From NCBI RefSeq assembly GCF_014633365.1, contig NC_068338.1, forward strand, positions 49,487,716 through 49,551,715: DNA of 64,000 nucleotides, read 5' to 3'. The stretch comes from Diospyros lotus (lineage: Eukaryota > Streptophyta > Magnoliopsida > Ericales > Ebenaceae). Every line of letters begins with the position of its first letter. Within the stretch, counting starts at the first letter, position 1. This document shows positions 1 through 10,225 of the stretch, in pieces. The position numbers and the translations under genes were made by a program. Under the pieces are notes generated by a model. The model ran no database searches. It saw only the letters and a list, made by a program, of their open reading frames with translations, and was not told the origin of the DNA.

Positions 1-506
1 TGTAACATTATAGTATTTTAGAAAATTAATAATAATTAATTTTTGTATTTAAAATAATTTATTTATGATTTTATGAGATTCAGAACTTTAATGGAAAAAT
101 GATCATGGTTGCATAAGGAGGTGATTTGGGAGTGTTTTAAAATTTTTGGGGTTTAAGTATAATTTTAAAAATTGAAATTGAGATTAATATATAATTAATT
201 AGTGCGAGAGGAGGAGGAGATCGCCGGTTCGAGTCACCGCAAGGCAGGCGCGGATTCACTGGAATAATATTTTGAGCGGGTGCGGGCCATGCGTTCCGCC
301 GCGAGTGTGCGGCCATGTGGGAGAGAGGAGTGAGTTGTCTGCCATTGGAGGTTGGTGGACGAAAAAGGACAAAATGGGCAGAATAATTAACTAAAAGAGG
401 ACTATCAAAAGAAGACTAAGTGGGCAGAATGATTAACAAGACAAGATGGACAGGATGATGAGAGGTGGGACTATCTTATAATTATGCCAACCTGGAATCA
501 ATTCAC
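1..506 (+). repeat. Conserved upstream block of SRA unit 1
   Basis: AT-rich non-coding sequence that recurs with mismatches at about 16880-17336 and 31860-32230, each time upstream of an SRA gene or relic. It holds a pol III B-box-like GGTTCGAGTCA at 226-236 and a shared GC-richer stretch (about 285-350, matching 17205-17265). The segment at about 380-430 is the unoccupied version of the site where the Athila element inserted at 17337. No coding potential is visible. I read it as the shared 5' flank of the segmental array, partly of SINE-like origin. Confidence 0.6.
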
Positions 507-509
507 TAT

Positions 510-1389
510 GAGGCTGTTTGAATTAGCTGTTTGACTGCTTCTAAGTTGTCGAAGCAGCTTTAAGCTAAGCTATGTTTTTTAAGTGAAATATTTGACAATC
601 CAAATTAGCTTAAACGTTATTATAATAGTATTTGAAAAAAGTTAATACTCTAAACTTTTGCACAAAACACTACTATATTGACAAAATAAAAGACTATTCT
701 ATCTTAAAAAATTGCTACCCCCTACCATCTTTCTTTCGTTTTAGCCATTATTGTCGCTATTGCTATCACCATTGCCCATCATCCAAACTGCCGTTGTCCA
801 GTTAGGCAGCCACAAGTAGTCTCGTGTTGGTGGGTCTCTCCATCGCTGTATCTATTTTCAGATTTTCAGTCATAAGTCACTGAGCGTCGTCGACCCTTCT
901 CCATTACCACCGTCGCCATCAGGTGTTGCCTCCCGCCTTAATTGCCACCTCTTCCTCCATCGTCGATGGCGTCCTTGACCTATAAGTATATATACAATAT
1001 ATATATATCTGTAAGTGTATATATATATTGTATATATATTAATGGTAATATTTTTTAAAGAAAAAAATAAAAGTTATATATATATGTGTGTATATATTAT
1101 ATTAATATATTTTTTAATAAGTATGTATAATTTATCTAACATTTAGAAATTAATTTATATTTTTTTATAAAAAATAATATTTTTTATAAATTTTATTTAT
1201 ATTACTTATCATCATGTCTAATTTAGTATTTTTGTCAAGTTTTGATAACTTATCAATTTTTATAAACTAAAAACATAAGTATTAATTGACAACTTAACAA
1301 TATATTTATTCAAATACATTATTAACTTAAACACTATACTACGTAACTAACTTCAAAGCTAAATAAAAAAGGGTAAGCCAAACAGCCTC
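510..1389. mobile_element. MITE-like DNA transposon, 880 bp, TSD TAT
   Basis: The ends are inverted: GAGGCTGTTTG at the left and CAAACAGCCTC at the right. The direct repeat TAT flanks it (507-509 and 1390-1392). The paralogous unoccupied sequence CACTATAAATAGG is at about 31157-31170, which supports insertion. The ends are AT-rich, but the middle (about 720-985) is richer in C and lacks a long ORF, so it may be captured host sequence. A 3-bp TSD with a G-rich TIR suggests PIF/Harbinger-like (Tourist-type), but TAT is not the classic TWA target, so the superfamily is uncertain. Confidence 0.7.
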
Positions 1390-1400
1390 TATAAATAGGC
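1390..1400 (+). promoter_or_regulatory. TATA box of SRA gene 1, abutting a MITE
   Basis: TATAAATAGG lies directly after the right end of the 510-1389 element and about 160 bp before the SRA start codon. The same TATA box is at about 31161 in an unoccupied paralogue. The 3' target duplication (TAT) rebuilds the first three bases of the box. The 5'UTR exon and splice donor seen in copies 2 and 3 are missing here, so transcription probably starts at about 1420-1430, giving a simple leader. Confidence 0.5.
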
Positions 1401-1559
1401 TTATTCCACGAGACTTGTCTCCTTAGTGTCATCTTTTCATGGCAATCTGCGTTTAGTCTCTGCTTCTGTGTCGTTTGGGTTTCATTGTGTGTGTCTATGT
1501 ATATATGCGTCTACAGGTGTCTGTTGGTGCTTTTGGATTCTTGGAGTTGAACTGCAACA

Positions 1560-2819
1560 ATGAATTTGCTAACTGATAGAAACTGTTCTAAGCCGCTTGT
1601 GAGAAGAAGAACATCCGACCATGGCGGATGTCGGTTTATCGGCGGTTTCCCACCAAACTTTAAGGGCCCGAAGGTTGATGCCATTCGTGATTTCCCCAGA
1701 AATTGTGGTTCCCCTGCCTCTAGAAGAACCGCTGCAATGCCAAGGGATGTAAATTCTGAGCCTCCAAAGCCGTTGCGGCGAGATGGAACTGTTCAAACTC
1801 CTGATCATGGTGAAAAGGTGTTGAGAAAAGCCCAGTACGAGCCTCAATTGATCCATATATCAGAGAAACGTGCTCAGGGTAAACCGAATAATGATTTGGA
1901 CACTTCTAGATCTTTGTCGCAATCGTGCCAACTTGTTGGGAACTATCCGGCACCAAAGATCAGGGAAGGGGTTCCTGTTTTTTGCGATTATCCACGGCGA
2001 TGCGGAATGCTTAATCCTCGTCCCAAATCCAAGGTTTTGGCTAAGAAGTCTACCATGGATCAAAGGCCATTGGTGATGACAAGAAGAGCTGACAGGGAAC
2101 AAAAATCTAATGGTCTTGCTATTGTTCCTTCCGTTAACGTTCAAACAGTCTTTCATCAGAATAAAGTAAAGGAGGCTCTGGATCTGTTTGAGGAAGCATT
2201 CAAAAAACTCGTGGAAGAAAATGAAGCACAGGCAAAGGGGAAGGGAGGTTCGGCAAGAATGGTTCTTTTGAAGGCAGCAATGCGGTTGAAAGAGCGGCGA
2301 AAATGGGTAAACACCGCAAAACTGTTAGGGGCAGTCCCTGGAGTAGAAGTCGGGGATAGGTTTCGATTCAGGGTCGAGCTTGTTGTCATTGGGCTTCATC
2401 GTCAGTTTCAGGGTGGCATAGACTACACGAAGAAAGATGGGAAAGTTGTTGCCACCAGCATTGTTGCCAGTGGCAGGTATGCAAATGATGCAAAATGTGC
2501 CGATGTTTTGATGTATTGTGGTCAAGGTGGGAACCCTTCGGTGGCAGATAAGAAGCCTGAAGATCAAAAGCTTAAACGAGGCAACCTCGCATTGAAGAAC
2601 AGCATGGATGAAGGAACGCCGGTGAGGGTGATTCGCGGTCGCGAGACTTTGAAGAAACCTAGCATTCTGGGAAGAAGTAGTGGGAGGAATTATGCTTATG
2701 TGTATGATGGTTTGTACGTTGTGACTAATTGTAGCCAGAAAAGAGGGCCATATGGCAAATTGGTTTTCATGTTCCGGTTGAATAGGATACCTGGGCAACC
2801 CAAACTTGGGAGGTTCTGA
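1560..2819 (+). CDS. SRA-YDG domain protein (SUVH5/6-like, no SET domain), copy 1
   Basis: Intact single-exon ORF of 419 codons. Residues 256-415 form an SRA/YDG domain: GVEVGDRFRFRVE, then GLHRQFQGGIDY, SIVASGRYAND, a GQGGN stretch and YVYDGLY (YDG at 382-384). In the SUVH family this domain binds methylated cytosine and is followed by pre-SET, SET and post-SET; here the stop comes right after the SRA end (PGQPKLGRF), so no methyltransferase is encoded. The basic N-terminal half has two degenerate RDFPxxCG-like motifs (43-50, 142-149), as in SUVH N-termini. The start is the first in-frame ATG after the leader. It is about 95% identical by eye to the copy at 37192. It may be a nuclear methyl-DNA binder competing with full SUVH proteins (inference), or a non-functional relic that happens to be open. 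Confidence 0.85.
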   Translation: MNLLTDRNCSKPLVRRRTSDHGGCRFIGGFPPNFKGPKVDAIRDFPRNCGSPASRRTAAMPRDVNSEPPKPLRRDGTVQTPDHGEKVLRKAQYEPQLIHISEKRAQGKPNNDLDTSRSLSQSCQLVGNYPAPKIREGVPVFCDYPRRCGMLNPRPKSKVLAKKSTMDQRPLVMTRRADREQKSNGLAIVPSVNVQTVFHQNKVKEALDLFEEAFKKLVEENEAQAKGKGGSARMVLLKAAMRLKERRKWVNTAKLLGAVPGVEVGDRFRFRVELVVIGLHRQFQGGIDYTKKDGKVVATSIVASGRYANDAKCADVLMYCGQGGNPSVADKKPEDQKLKRGNLALKNSMDEGTPVRVIRGRETLKKPSILGRSSGRNYAYVYDGLYVVTNCSQKRGPYGKLVFMFRLNRIPGQPKLGRF

Positions 2820-2834
2820 TCGGAGTCACGGTAT

Positions 2835-2945
2835 TTGCAGCAATACATGCTATGCCGAGGTTGGGGTTGGGGATGAATCTCTTATAATTTGTGTTCTAGT
2901 ATTTCGAAGCCAAATCTCATGCGTGGAATAATGATGTTATTGGAG
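2835..2945 (+). pseudogene. Vestigial cyclin-P4/U4 fragment in the SRA 3' flank
   Basis: Just after the SRA stop, the sequence aligns to the cyclin exon fragments at 13270, 53870 and 56175: a block matching GCATGCCAAGGTTGGGG, a shortened middle, then TGTTCTAGTATTTCGAAGCC against TGTTTTAGCATTTCAGAGTC at 13398. The coding middle is deleted. Equivalent vestiges follow the SRA copies at 38460 and 47390. The cyclin fragment is therefore an ancestral part of the SRA unit and probably now supplies its 3'UTR. Confidence 0.55.
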
Positions 2946-3583
2946 TTCTAATTTGATGAGTATCTTATAGAGTTCCTTCTTATTTTATTTTTTCTAATTC
3001 ATAGTTTATTTTATTTTTTTTAACTTATCTTCGAAGATGAATGATTTGGCATCCTTCGTGAAGCATGATGTGAAAATGATCTAAAACAAATAAAATTTCA
3101 ATTGAAAGGGCCACGCAAACCTTTAAAGAGAAGTTGAACCCCAAGACTAATTAATACATACACAGATTAATTTTTGTCCTTATTTTTGCAACACAGGTCA
3201 TTTATTTCCTTAGAGACCCTAAACTCTTGAACATGACAGATATATCAAGATTTCTCTAAGACGAGCCATGTTCCTAAATACACAACAAGTTGGTAAAATT
3301 TAAACTAATAGCAACAAGAAATCAAATTTCAAGGCCAATCTAAAATCCAAAACCCATAGACACCTAAAACTCTCCCACGGTCCAACGGAGTCAAGCCCAA
3401 CACTTAGCTTCCTTCCAGCACCAACAAAGAAACCCTAACAAATGCATAAAACGCTGTCGACATCCTAAAATCAAACAATCACACCTATCATCGTCTTTGA
3501 AATACCAGGCAAAGGTTATATACCAAGCTTGCCATCGTTAACCTCTTTCTTATCCCCAGACGAAAATTCCGTCGCCACAAATA
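2946..3583. repeat. Conserved 3' flank of the SRA unit (copy 1)
   Basis: No gene recognised. The block recurs at 38580-38880 plus 41140-41470 (copy 2) and at 47520-47788 plus 50345-50700 (copy 3), interrupted there by retroelements. On the minus strand it has gene-like patches (at 50408-50659 an 83-codon ORF is open), but these are not open in the other copies and I recognise no protein. It is useful as an alignment anchor for the array. Confidence 0.6.
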
Positions 3584-3770
3584 CTATGTAACTTATATGG
3601 TCATTACAAAATTGTTTAGATTGAAGTTAGTCGCCAATAAATAAGAGGGCGACAGAGTTGGTTCAAATGGGTAGCCAAGCAAGGGCAACGTGGAAGCAGG
3701 TTTCTATTGCCTTTGTTCTGCATTAAGGAACAAACATGTGAAATTGAAGAACCGTGTGAATAATATATAA
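3584..3770. repeat. Left copy of about 185-bp direct repeat flanking the Tat element
   Basis: The sequence from GTAACTTATATGGTCATTAC to GTGTGAATAATATA occurs again at 10038-10225, immediately after the 3' LTR. The paralogous blocks at 41465-41655 and about 50710-50900 have it once. The repeat therefore looks like an exceptionally long duplication associated with the retroelement, not the usual 5-bp TSD. Confidence 0.75.
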
Positions 3771-3774
3771 GGCT

Positions 3775-4731
3775 TGTTATGCCTTCCAGAATAATTGAAA
3801 AAAAATAATATAATATAATATAATAAAATAAATACCAGGAGCTGCCACATGGCAGCCCTAAGAGCTGCCACGTGGCAGGCCATTACGTGGGAAGCCTGGC
3901 TGCTTGAAGCAGCCAGGAGGGGGGACCCCCCTAGGCCGCATGGAGCGGCCATGCCGCTTCCCCCCTTCTGCTGCCACGCAGCAGCGTGTGTGTTGGGGGG
4001 GGGGGTTCTACCCCCGAGAGATATCTCTGGAGGGTACTGCACACCCTTGGGAGGTTCCTTGAGTGTGCCTAATGCGCGTCGGGTGCTCGTATACTTGTAC
4101 TCTCATGTCGATAATCCTACGAGACTTAGTTAAAATCTTCTCTGAGATCTCTGAGATGCTTGTCTAGAAAATAAGGTCATTCGACGCGTGGATGTCTCTT
4201 CCATCGTTATAAATAAAATCTTTTTCCCTTGTTCAGTATGCAATCTCACACTCTTGTACTTATTTTTTGTCTTCAAGCATTTCATTTTTACGAGAGACTG
4301 ACTTAAGTATTAGAGAGTTCACGCGGGGATTCTCACTCGCGCCCCTAACCGATTTTCTTTCTAGCGAGTCATCCATCGCTCTCAACCTAGCCAAGAGACT
4401 CATCAATCGCTGTCGTGACCCCCTGAGAGACTCATCAATCGCGTTCAACCTAGCCAAATGACTCATCCATCGTTGTCGTGACCTCCCGGGAAACTTATCC
4501 ATTGCTGTTGTGACCTCTGGGAGACTCATCAATCGCTGTCACTTCACTCTGGGAGACTCACTCATCGTTTGGACAATCCACACGTCACCCATTGCTCGAA
4601 GGAGTCATCCCCCGAGTGAGTCATCCATCGCTCAGATACACCCCACGAGAGTCATCGTTCGAATTAACCATACGAGGGTCATCCATTAGTAGTTTCCCCT
4701 TTTACAAATTTATTGTTGTAACCGTGTAACA
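3775..4731 (+). repeat. 5' LTR of the Tat-type element
   Basis: Starts TGTTATGCCTTCC and ends GTGTAACA, with the PBS four bases later. It pairs with 8933-10036 across GGAAGCCTGGCTGCTTGAAG, the G/C runs and the CATCCATCGCTGTCGTGACC repeats. A promoter-like TTATAAATAAAA is at about 4207-4218. It carries fewer of the about 62-bp repeats than the 3' LTR. ORFs here in either strand (for example 3704-4042 minus) are by-products of the repeats. Confidence 0.85.
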
Positions 4732-4736
4732 ATAAT

Positions 4737-4753
4737 TGACGCCGTATGTGGGA
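4737..4753 (+). other. tRNA primer-binding site of the Tat-type element
   Basis: TGACGCCGTATGTGGGA lies just after the 5' LTR. Ogre/Tat-lineage elements use a closely similar PBS (TGGCGCCGTCTGTGGG type, tRNA-Arg by published assignment as I recall it); this one shows two substitutions relative to it. Confidence 0.7.
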
Positions 4754-4894
4754 AACGCAAACAAAAAGCTACAAAACGACTCCCCCGTCATGGCACAAAC
4801 TCGAAATAATCGTCAGACTCTCTCCCATGGTGCCCAATCGCCCCATCGAGAGACCCTCTCTCAGGTGGAAGAACAACATTAATCTACTCATAAA

Positions 4895-5040
4895 GATCAA
4901 CCACCCCTTATCCATGGGGGCTAACCACCCTTCATCCATGGGGGCTGGCCACCCCTCACCCATGAGGGTCAGCCATCCCTCACTTATCAGTCCCCTCGTG
5001 AGGGTCACCCATATCTCACTCATCAGCAGCCACCCTTTTT
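4895..5040 (+). repeat. Degenerate 24-30 bp minisatellite in the gag leader
   Basis: About five imperfect units built on CCATGGGGGCTAACCACCC, repeating as HPSxMGAxHPSxM when read in frame. They lie between the PBS and the gag remnant. No sign of function beyond leader structure. Confidence 0.55.
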
Positions 5041-5056
5041 AGGGCCTTCTCATCCA

Positions 5057-6300
5057 TTGGGGGTTCAACTTCAGGTGTCGCCTCTTACCACCACACATGC
5101 CCTTTTAGGACCCTATTCAAGTATACAAATCCCATCTGTAGTTCCTTGGATTGAGCATGAGGCCTTACGACAACAACATGCCGAAGGGGTGCAAGCTCTT
5201 CGCGAAATAGATGAAATTTTGCAAAGCTTAGTTCCTCACGGGTCAATCCCAGCCACATTGAGAAAGTTTATACTTGAAACAGCTCAATCCCATAGGGCTC
5301 GTCAGGAGGTACTAATGAACGGCTCACATTGGGGAGCGACCCCTGAAACTCATGCTCAACTATCCCTCCTTGAAATAATCAACCAAGATCTCCATTAAGA
5401 GGGGCTCATAGCCAGACTTCTTCCCATCGAGGCAATTAATGAGGAACTAATTGTCGAAAGACAAAGCCCTCAAAAGGAAGATATTTTGAAACGATGGCCA
5501 ACACTCATGTGGAAAGAGGTCGGAATTCCTCTAAACCCGTAACCAAGCAGAATGATGAGCTTGATGACAACCCTACGACATTTAATGCTCGGGAAACAGC
5601 TGACATGAAGAAAATGATTGAGCAAGTGTTGCAGCAAAATAAATTATTACTAGTTTCAAAAGAGCAATCACGAGGAAGGTTGCCATTTGTGACAGAAGTA
5701 ATGGAAAAGCCATTGCCGAGGAAGTTTAAGATGTCCCAAATAACTCCTTACTCTAGCAAGGAAGATCCTTATGATCACATGCAGAATTATGAGTCTTTGA
5801 TGATGCTCCATGGATGGGATGACGAGATAATGTGTAGGGTTTTCCTGTTAACCTTAGTTGAGCATGCTCGGGCTTGGTTTAATAGTTTACCTGAAGCATC
5901 CGTTTTCTCGTTTGGACAACAAAATGTAGAATTTATCAAAACATTCATTATTAATAGCAAGGGGAAGAAAGACTCGACATACATTCTTAGCATTCGATAG
6001 GGGAGCAAAGAAACCCTACGCCATTATGTGGACAAATTTCGAAATGCTACACTTGAGATTCACAACCTACTGATTGAGATGGCAATGTCTGCCATGTTCC
6101 AAGGGGTACGACTGACTTCCTTCCAAGAATCTCTATCTCTAGACCCACCAAAATCCTTGGCATATTTGTTCGTCAAGGCCAATAAATATATACACCATAC
6201 AAAAGTAATGAGGACTGTGGCAATAGATGAAGACATGGAGTGGAAAAGAAAGAAACGAGATATTGAAGAAGACCTTAATCGGCGACAAGAGAGGACCTGA
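5057..6300 (+). pseudogene. gag: Tat-type gag remnant
   Basis: A first block (5057-5398) is in a different frame from the second (5494-6300), and the second has an in-frame TAG at 5998-6000. The recognisable core is retrotransposon gag: FKMSQITPYSSKEDPYDHMQ, then ARAWFNSLPE, a FIKTF segment, LRHYVDKFRNATLEI, and SLAYLFVKANKYI followed by a charged tail. The family product is the virus-like particle capsid, active in the cytoplasm. The frameshift and stop make it non-functional as read. A CCHC-like stretch (around 6440-6500) survives only in fragments. Confidence 0.75.
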
Positions 6301-6790
6301 AGACTGGGTGATGTCAGGCCCCAGTTCAATCACTATACTCGGCTCACCCAACCTCGGTCTGCCATATTAGCAGCCATAAAAGGATCAAGCCTAATTTGAC
6401 TTCCAAAAAAGATGGATCGACCTATAGGGAAGAATCAGGATGAGTACTGTCGATACCATAGGACTCGTGGCCATTCCATTGATCAATGTCGGGAATTGAA
6501 AAATCAAATTGAGATGCTTATCCGAGAAGGGCACTTATAAAGATATGTATGAGAAGAAGAAGAAGAAAATAATAGGGAACCACAAAAAAAGAGAAGAGAT
6601 GCCTGAAACACAAGAAATACATAATCCAAGACAGTAAGAGAAAGGAAGTGACTACAGACAAAATCTCCCTCTAGATAATGAACCAATACATCACATTATA
6701 CATATCATTTCAGGTGGCGAAACCTTGGTTGCTGATAGCTCCTATTCTCGAAAATTTTATGCCCGTTTGGCCTATTGAGTCAATTCGGTT

Positions 6791-7180
6791 ATGGAGGTTA
6801 GAGAAAATGAAGAGCCCATTATGTTCACACCTGCCGACAGAGGAGATATAATCATTCCACATGATGACCCGATAGTAATCTCAACTATCATTGCAAAGCA
6901 CCCAATTGAGAGAATTTTGGTAGACAGTGATAGCTCAATTAACCTCATTAATTGGAATTGCTTCGAGCAAATGCACATTTTACAAGATTGATTGAAAAAT
7001 ATCTCTTCCCCTTTATATAGTTTCACCGAGGAGCCTGTCTCGGTGGCTGGTTCAATTCAGTTGCCAGTCATATTGGGCTCTGATCCTCAGAGAACAACAC
7101 GCCTGGCCTGCTTTATGGTGGTTAAAGCCTCATCAACTACATACAATCTAATTTTTGTCGTCCCTTGCTCAACTACATGA
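6791..7180 (+). pseudogene. Aspartic protease remnant of the Tat-type element
   Basis: One frame with a TGA at 6989-6991. PHDDPIVISTIIAKHPIERI followed by LVDSDSSINLI matches the Tat-lineage protease context, where the active site is normally DNGSS or DTGSS; here it reads DSDSS, so the glycine is lost. No RT follows, so pol was deleted at about 7200. Confidence 0.65.
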
Positions 7181-7489
7181 AAACCGTAGTCTCTTCCTGC
7201 TATCTGTTGATGAAATTTCCTACACCCCAAGGAGTGGGACAAGTCTGAGGGGATCAACAGAAGGCCCACACGTGTTATGTTGCATCTACAAAAGGAAAAC
7301 AGAGTAAAAAGACTTTATCGATTGCCAAGCAAACTATGCAAGACTCGGTTGTATTATTTATTTCATTAGAATTATTTGTATTGTGAGTCCAAAATGGGAT
7401 TGTGGACTTAGGCACATTTGGCTGAACCACATCAAAATGCTTGCACTCACTCCTGCAAATAAATTATCATTATTGTGTCCACTATTATC

Positions 7490-8300
7490 TACCATATTTC
7501 ATCAAGTGTTCTTTCTAGAACGAAAGGCCCGTTGCATCGTGCATAGCCCAGCAACGAGATGAAAGTTAAAAGCACGTTGCCCTGCTCATAGCCCGATAAC
7601 GAGAGAGATAACAAGCTCATTGTCCCACGCGTAGTGTGACAAGAAGGGGAAAATAAAACATTGTCCCGCACATAGCTTGACAATTGGGTGAAAATAAAAT
7701 TATTGTCCTGCAAAAGGCCCGACAGAAATGAGCCATAATATCTGTTGCCCCGCAAGTGACTTACATTGCTTCGCCTAGTGACCTAAGGCCCGTTGCCCTA
7801 CTATTAACCCGGCAATGAGGTAAACACAGAAAGACCCGTTGTCTCGCTAACAGCCTAACCACAAGGTGAAAACAAGAAGTCTGTTGCCCTGCCATACCCT
7901 GGCAACAAGAAAAAACCAAAACTAATTACTGACGTAGGCGCTACACCGAATCGCCAAAACAAAAGATGTATATTCTTTTTAATCGCGGACGTAGGTGTTA
8001 TGCCGAACAGCAAAAATAAAATATTTATGTTATTTAATTGCGAACATAAGCATCATGCCAAACTGCAAGAATAAAATATTACAAATGTAGACACTACGCT
8101 CACAATACCAACGAGCATGTACACGTGAAGCTAGGGAGCCGTGCCATTGTAACAAAAAGGCTCATTGCCCCACTCACAACCTGGTGATGAGGAGGCAAGA
8201 ACATTTCATTACCTCGCAAGCAGCCTGATAACGAGAATGCATAAAATTGTTATCCTGCAATACATCGAGGGAGCATAATTTTAGCAGCCTCGCAAGTGAC
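7490..8300. repeat. Degenerate 50-65 bp repeat tract in the Tat element 3' region
   Basis: Repeating pattern of (G)CCCGTTGCCCTGC, a short variable run, AGCCCGACAACGAG and AAAACAA-rich linkers, with at least ten diverged units. Units at 7920-8090 switch to a related ACGTAGGCGCTACGCCGAA motif. No ORF is supported. Tat-lineage elements often carry variable tandem repeats between pol and the 3' LTR, which fits. Confidence 0.6.
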
Positions 8301-8612
8301 TTACACTGCTTTGCCTGGCGTTCAAATGTTGCAATAGTTGTTGCCCTGTAAGAAAAGATGTTATATTCATCATTTTGCAAGTAATCCGATAAACCAGAAA
8401 ATGGAGCGACAATCATCACGAACACCCTTGGATTTGGAGAAAATTCCCCAATATGCCAATTCATCTCTCGACAACATGTAGATACATATATGAGCCAATA
8501 ATGATACAGTCACTCTTGACTTGATTTGAAGATCTTTTCAAGCCCCCGTCACCTCAAGAGCTGAGAGCGTATAAAGAAATCGTGTTTATACTCTTAGAAG
8601 ATGAAAAATTGA

Positions 8613-8837
8613 ATGCATGGACCACCGCTGCAAGGGCAGGAGTTTCAGCACGTCATGCGAAGAACTTTTCCACATCTCCTCGAAGCCATTGACGCTTATG
8701 AGAAGTTAAAATATAAAAAAGAAAGAGATACAAATAATGCAGAAGACTTGTTGAAACAATGGCCAAATGAAAAGCTCAAACCTTATTTTATAGAGGCATA
8801 CAGGGATCAGAATGCCAGACAACCACAAGGAACGTGA
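8613..8837 (+). CDS. Short ORF of unknown function in the Tat element
   Basis: 74 codons, hydrophilic, rich in Lys, Glu and Asn, with two helical-looking stretches (LLEAIDAYEKLKYKKE and ALLKQW-like). It lies between the repeat tract and the polypurine tract on the element's strand. I do not recognise it. It may be the end of an accessory ORF of the element, or chance. Confidence 0.3.
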   Translation: MHGPPLQGQEFQHVMRRTFPHLLEAIDAYEKLKYKKERDTNNAEDLLKQWPNEKLKPYFIEAYRDQNARQPQGT

Positions 8838-8913
8838 AGGAAGAAATTGCTACAGAATAAAAACCTTTTAAAAATGTAGCAGGCTGAATACTCTTCCTCC
8901 TAGGACACCGTAT

Positions 8914-8932
8914 AGAAAGAGAAGGGAGCAAT
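8914..8932 (+). other. Polypurine tract of the Tat-type element
   Basis: AGAAAGAGAAGGGAGCAA ends just before the 3' LTR start (TGGTATGC at 8933). This is the position and composition expected of the plus-strand primer. Confidence 0.65.
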
Positions 8933-10036
8933 TGGTATGCGTTCCAGAATAATCAAAAAGATAATAAAATAAAATAAATGCCATGTGGCAGCCCCTAGAA
9001 CTGCCATGTGGCATGCCATTACATAGGAAGCCTGGCTGCTTGAAGCAGCCAGGAGGGGGGACCCCCTTAGGCCGCATGAAGCGGCCACACTATGGCCACA
9101 TGGAAGTAGCCATGGCCGCTTCCCCCTTCCTGCTGCCACGCAACAGCGTTGGGGGGCGCCTCCACCCCCGAGAGACCTCTCTTGGGGGTACTGCACACCC
9201 CTGAGGGAGGTCCCTCTAGGGTGCCTAATGCGCCCCCTTACGTGCACGCTCGTGTACTTGCACCCATGCACATTGGCGCCGATAACCCCGCAAGACTTGG
9301 TCAAAACCGCCTCCGAGATGCTCGCTTAGAAAATAGGGTCACTTAACACATGAATGTCCCTCCCATCGCTATAAATAGGGAGTCTTTTTCCCTCATTTGA
9401 TATGTCATATCTCACTCTCGTACTTACTTTTTGCCTTTAAAGATTTCACTTCTACGAGGGACTGACTTAAGTATCGGAAGATCCACGCGGGGATTCTCAC
9501 TCGTGCCCCTAACTAATTTTCTTTCTAGCAGGTCATCCATTACTCTCAACCTAGCAAAGAGACTCATCCATCGCTGCCGTGACCCCCTGAGAGACTCATC
9601 CATCACTCTCAACCTAGCAAAAGGACTCATCCATCGCTGTCGTGACCCCCCGAGAGACTTATCCATTGCTCTCAACCTAGCTAAGGGACTCATCAATCGC
9701 TGTCGTGACCCCCCGAGAGACTTATCCATCATTCTCAACCTAGCCAAGGGACTTATCCATCACTGTCATGACCCCCCGAGAGACTCATCCATCGTTGTTG
9801 TGACCCTTAGGAGAGTCATCAATCGCTGTCACTCCACTCCGGGAGACTCACCCATCTCTCCTGATAATTACTCATCGTTTGGACAATCCACACGTCACTC
9901 GTTGCCTGAAGAAGTCATTCCCCGAGTGAGTCATTTATCGCTCAGATACACCCCACGAGAGTCATCCATCGTTCGGATCATTCATACGAAGGTCATCCAT
10001 TAGTAGTTTTTCTTTTACAAATTTATTATTGTATCA
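8933..10036 (+). repeat. 3' LTR of the Tat-type element
   Basis: Starts TGGTATGCGTTCC and ends GTATCA. A TATA box (CTATAAATAGGG) is at about 9370-9381. From about 9530 to 9830 it has about five units of a 62-bp repeat (CTCAACCTAGCAAAGGGACT, then CATCCATCGCTGTCGTGACC), against about two in the 5' LTR. The long open frames across this region come from the repeat and are not genes. Confidence 0.85.
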
Positions 10037-10037
10037 A

Positions 10038-10225
10038 TATAACTTATATGGTCATTACAAAATTGTTTAGATTGAAGTTAGTCGCCAATAAATAAGAGGG
10101 CGACAGAGTTGGTCCAAATGGGCAGCCAAGCAAGGGCAACATGGAAGCAGGTTTCTATTGCCTTTCTTCTGCATTAAGGAACAAACATATGAAATTGAAG
10201 AATCGTGTGAATAATATAAGATTGA
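10038..10225. repeat. Right copy of about 185-bp direct repeat flanking the Tat element
   Basis: Repeats 3584-3770 with few differences and then continues into the ancestral flank (AAGTTGAAAATAAACC), as in the unoccupied blocks at 41650 and 50890. The left copy stops within that flank at the LTR. Confidence 0.75.

Larger units (their letters stand above)
3775..10036 (+). mobile_element. Non-autonomous Tat/Retand-type Ty3/gypsy element, 6.26 kb
   Basis: Order on the plus strand: 5' LTR (3775-4731), PBS (4737), gag remnant (5057-6300), protease remnant (6791-7180), long non-coding region with degenerate repeats (7490-8300), purine-rich tract (8914-8932), 3' LTR (8933-10036). RT, RNase H and integrase are absent. 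Tat assignment rests on the PBS and on the gag and protease style. The flanks are not a 5-bp TSD but a long direct repeat. LTRs differ by many substitutions and by tandem-repeat number, so this is an old copy. Confidence 0.85.

Noticed and set aside
2820..3583. A continuing SET domain downstream of SRA gene 1
   Set aside because: Read in all three forward frames, I see no pre-SET or SET motifs; the sequence aligns to the cyclin vestige and a non-coding flank.
9424..10003. 107- and 190-codon ORFs on opposite strands
   Set aside because: Both come from the 62-bp tandem repeat in the Tat LTR; repeat periodicity near a multiple of three keeps frames open.
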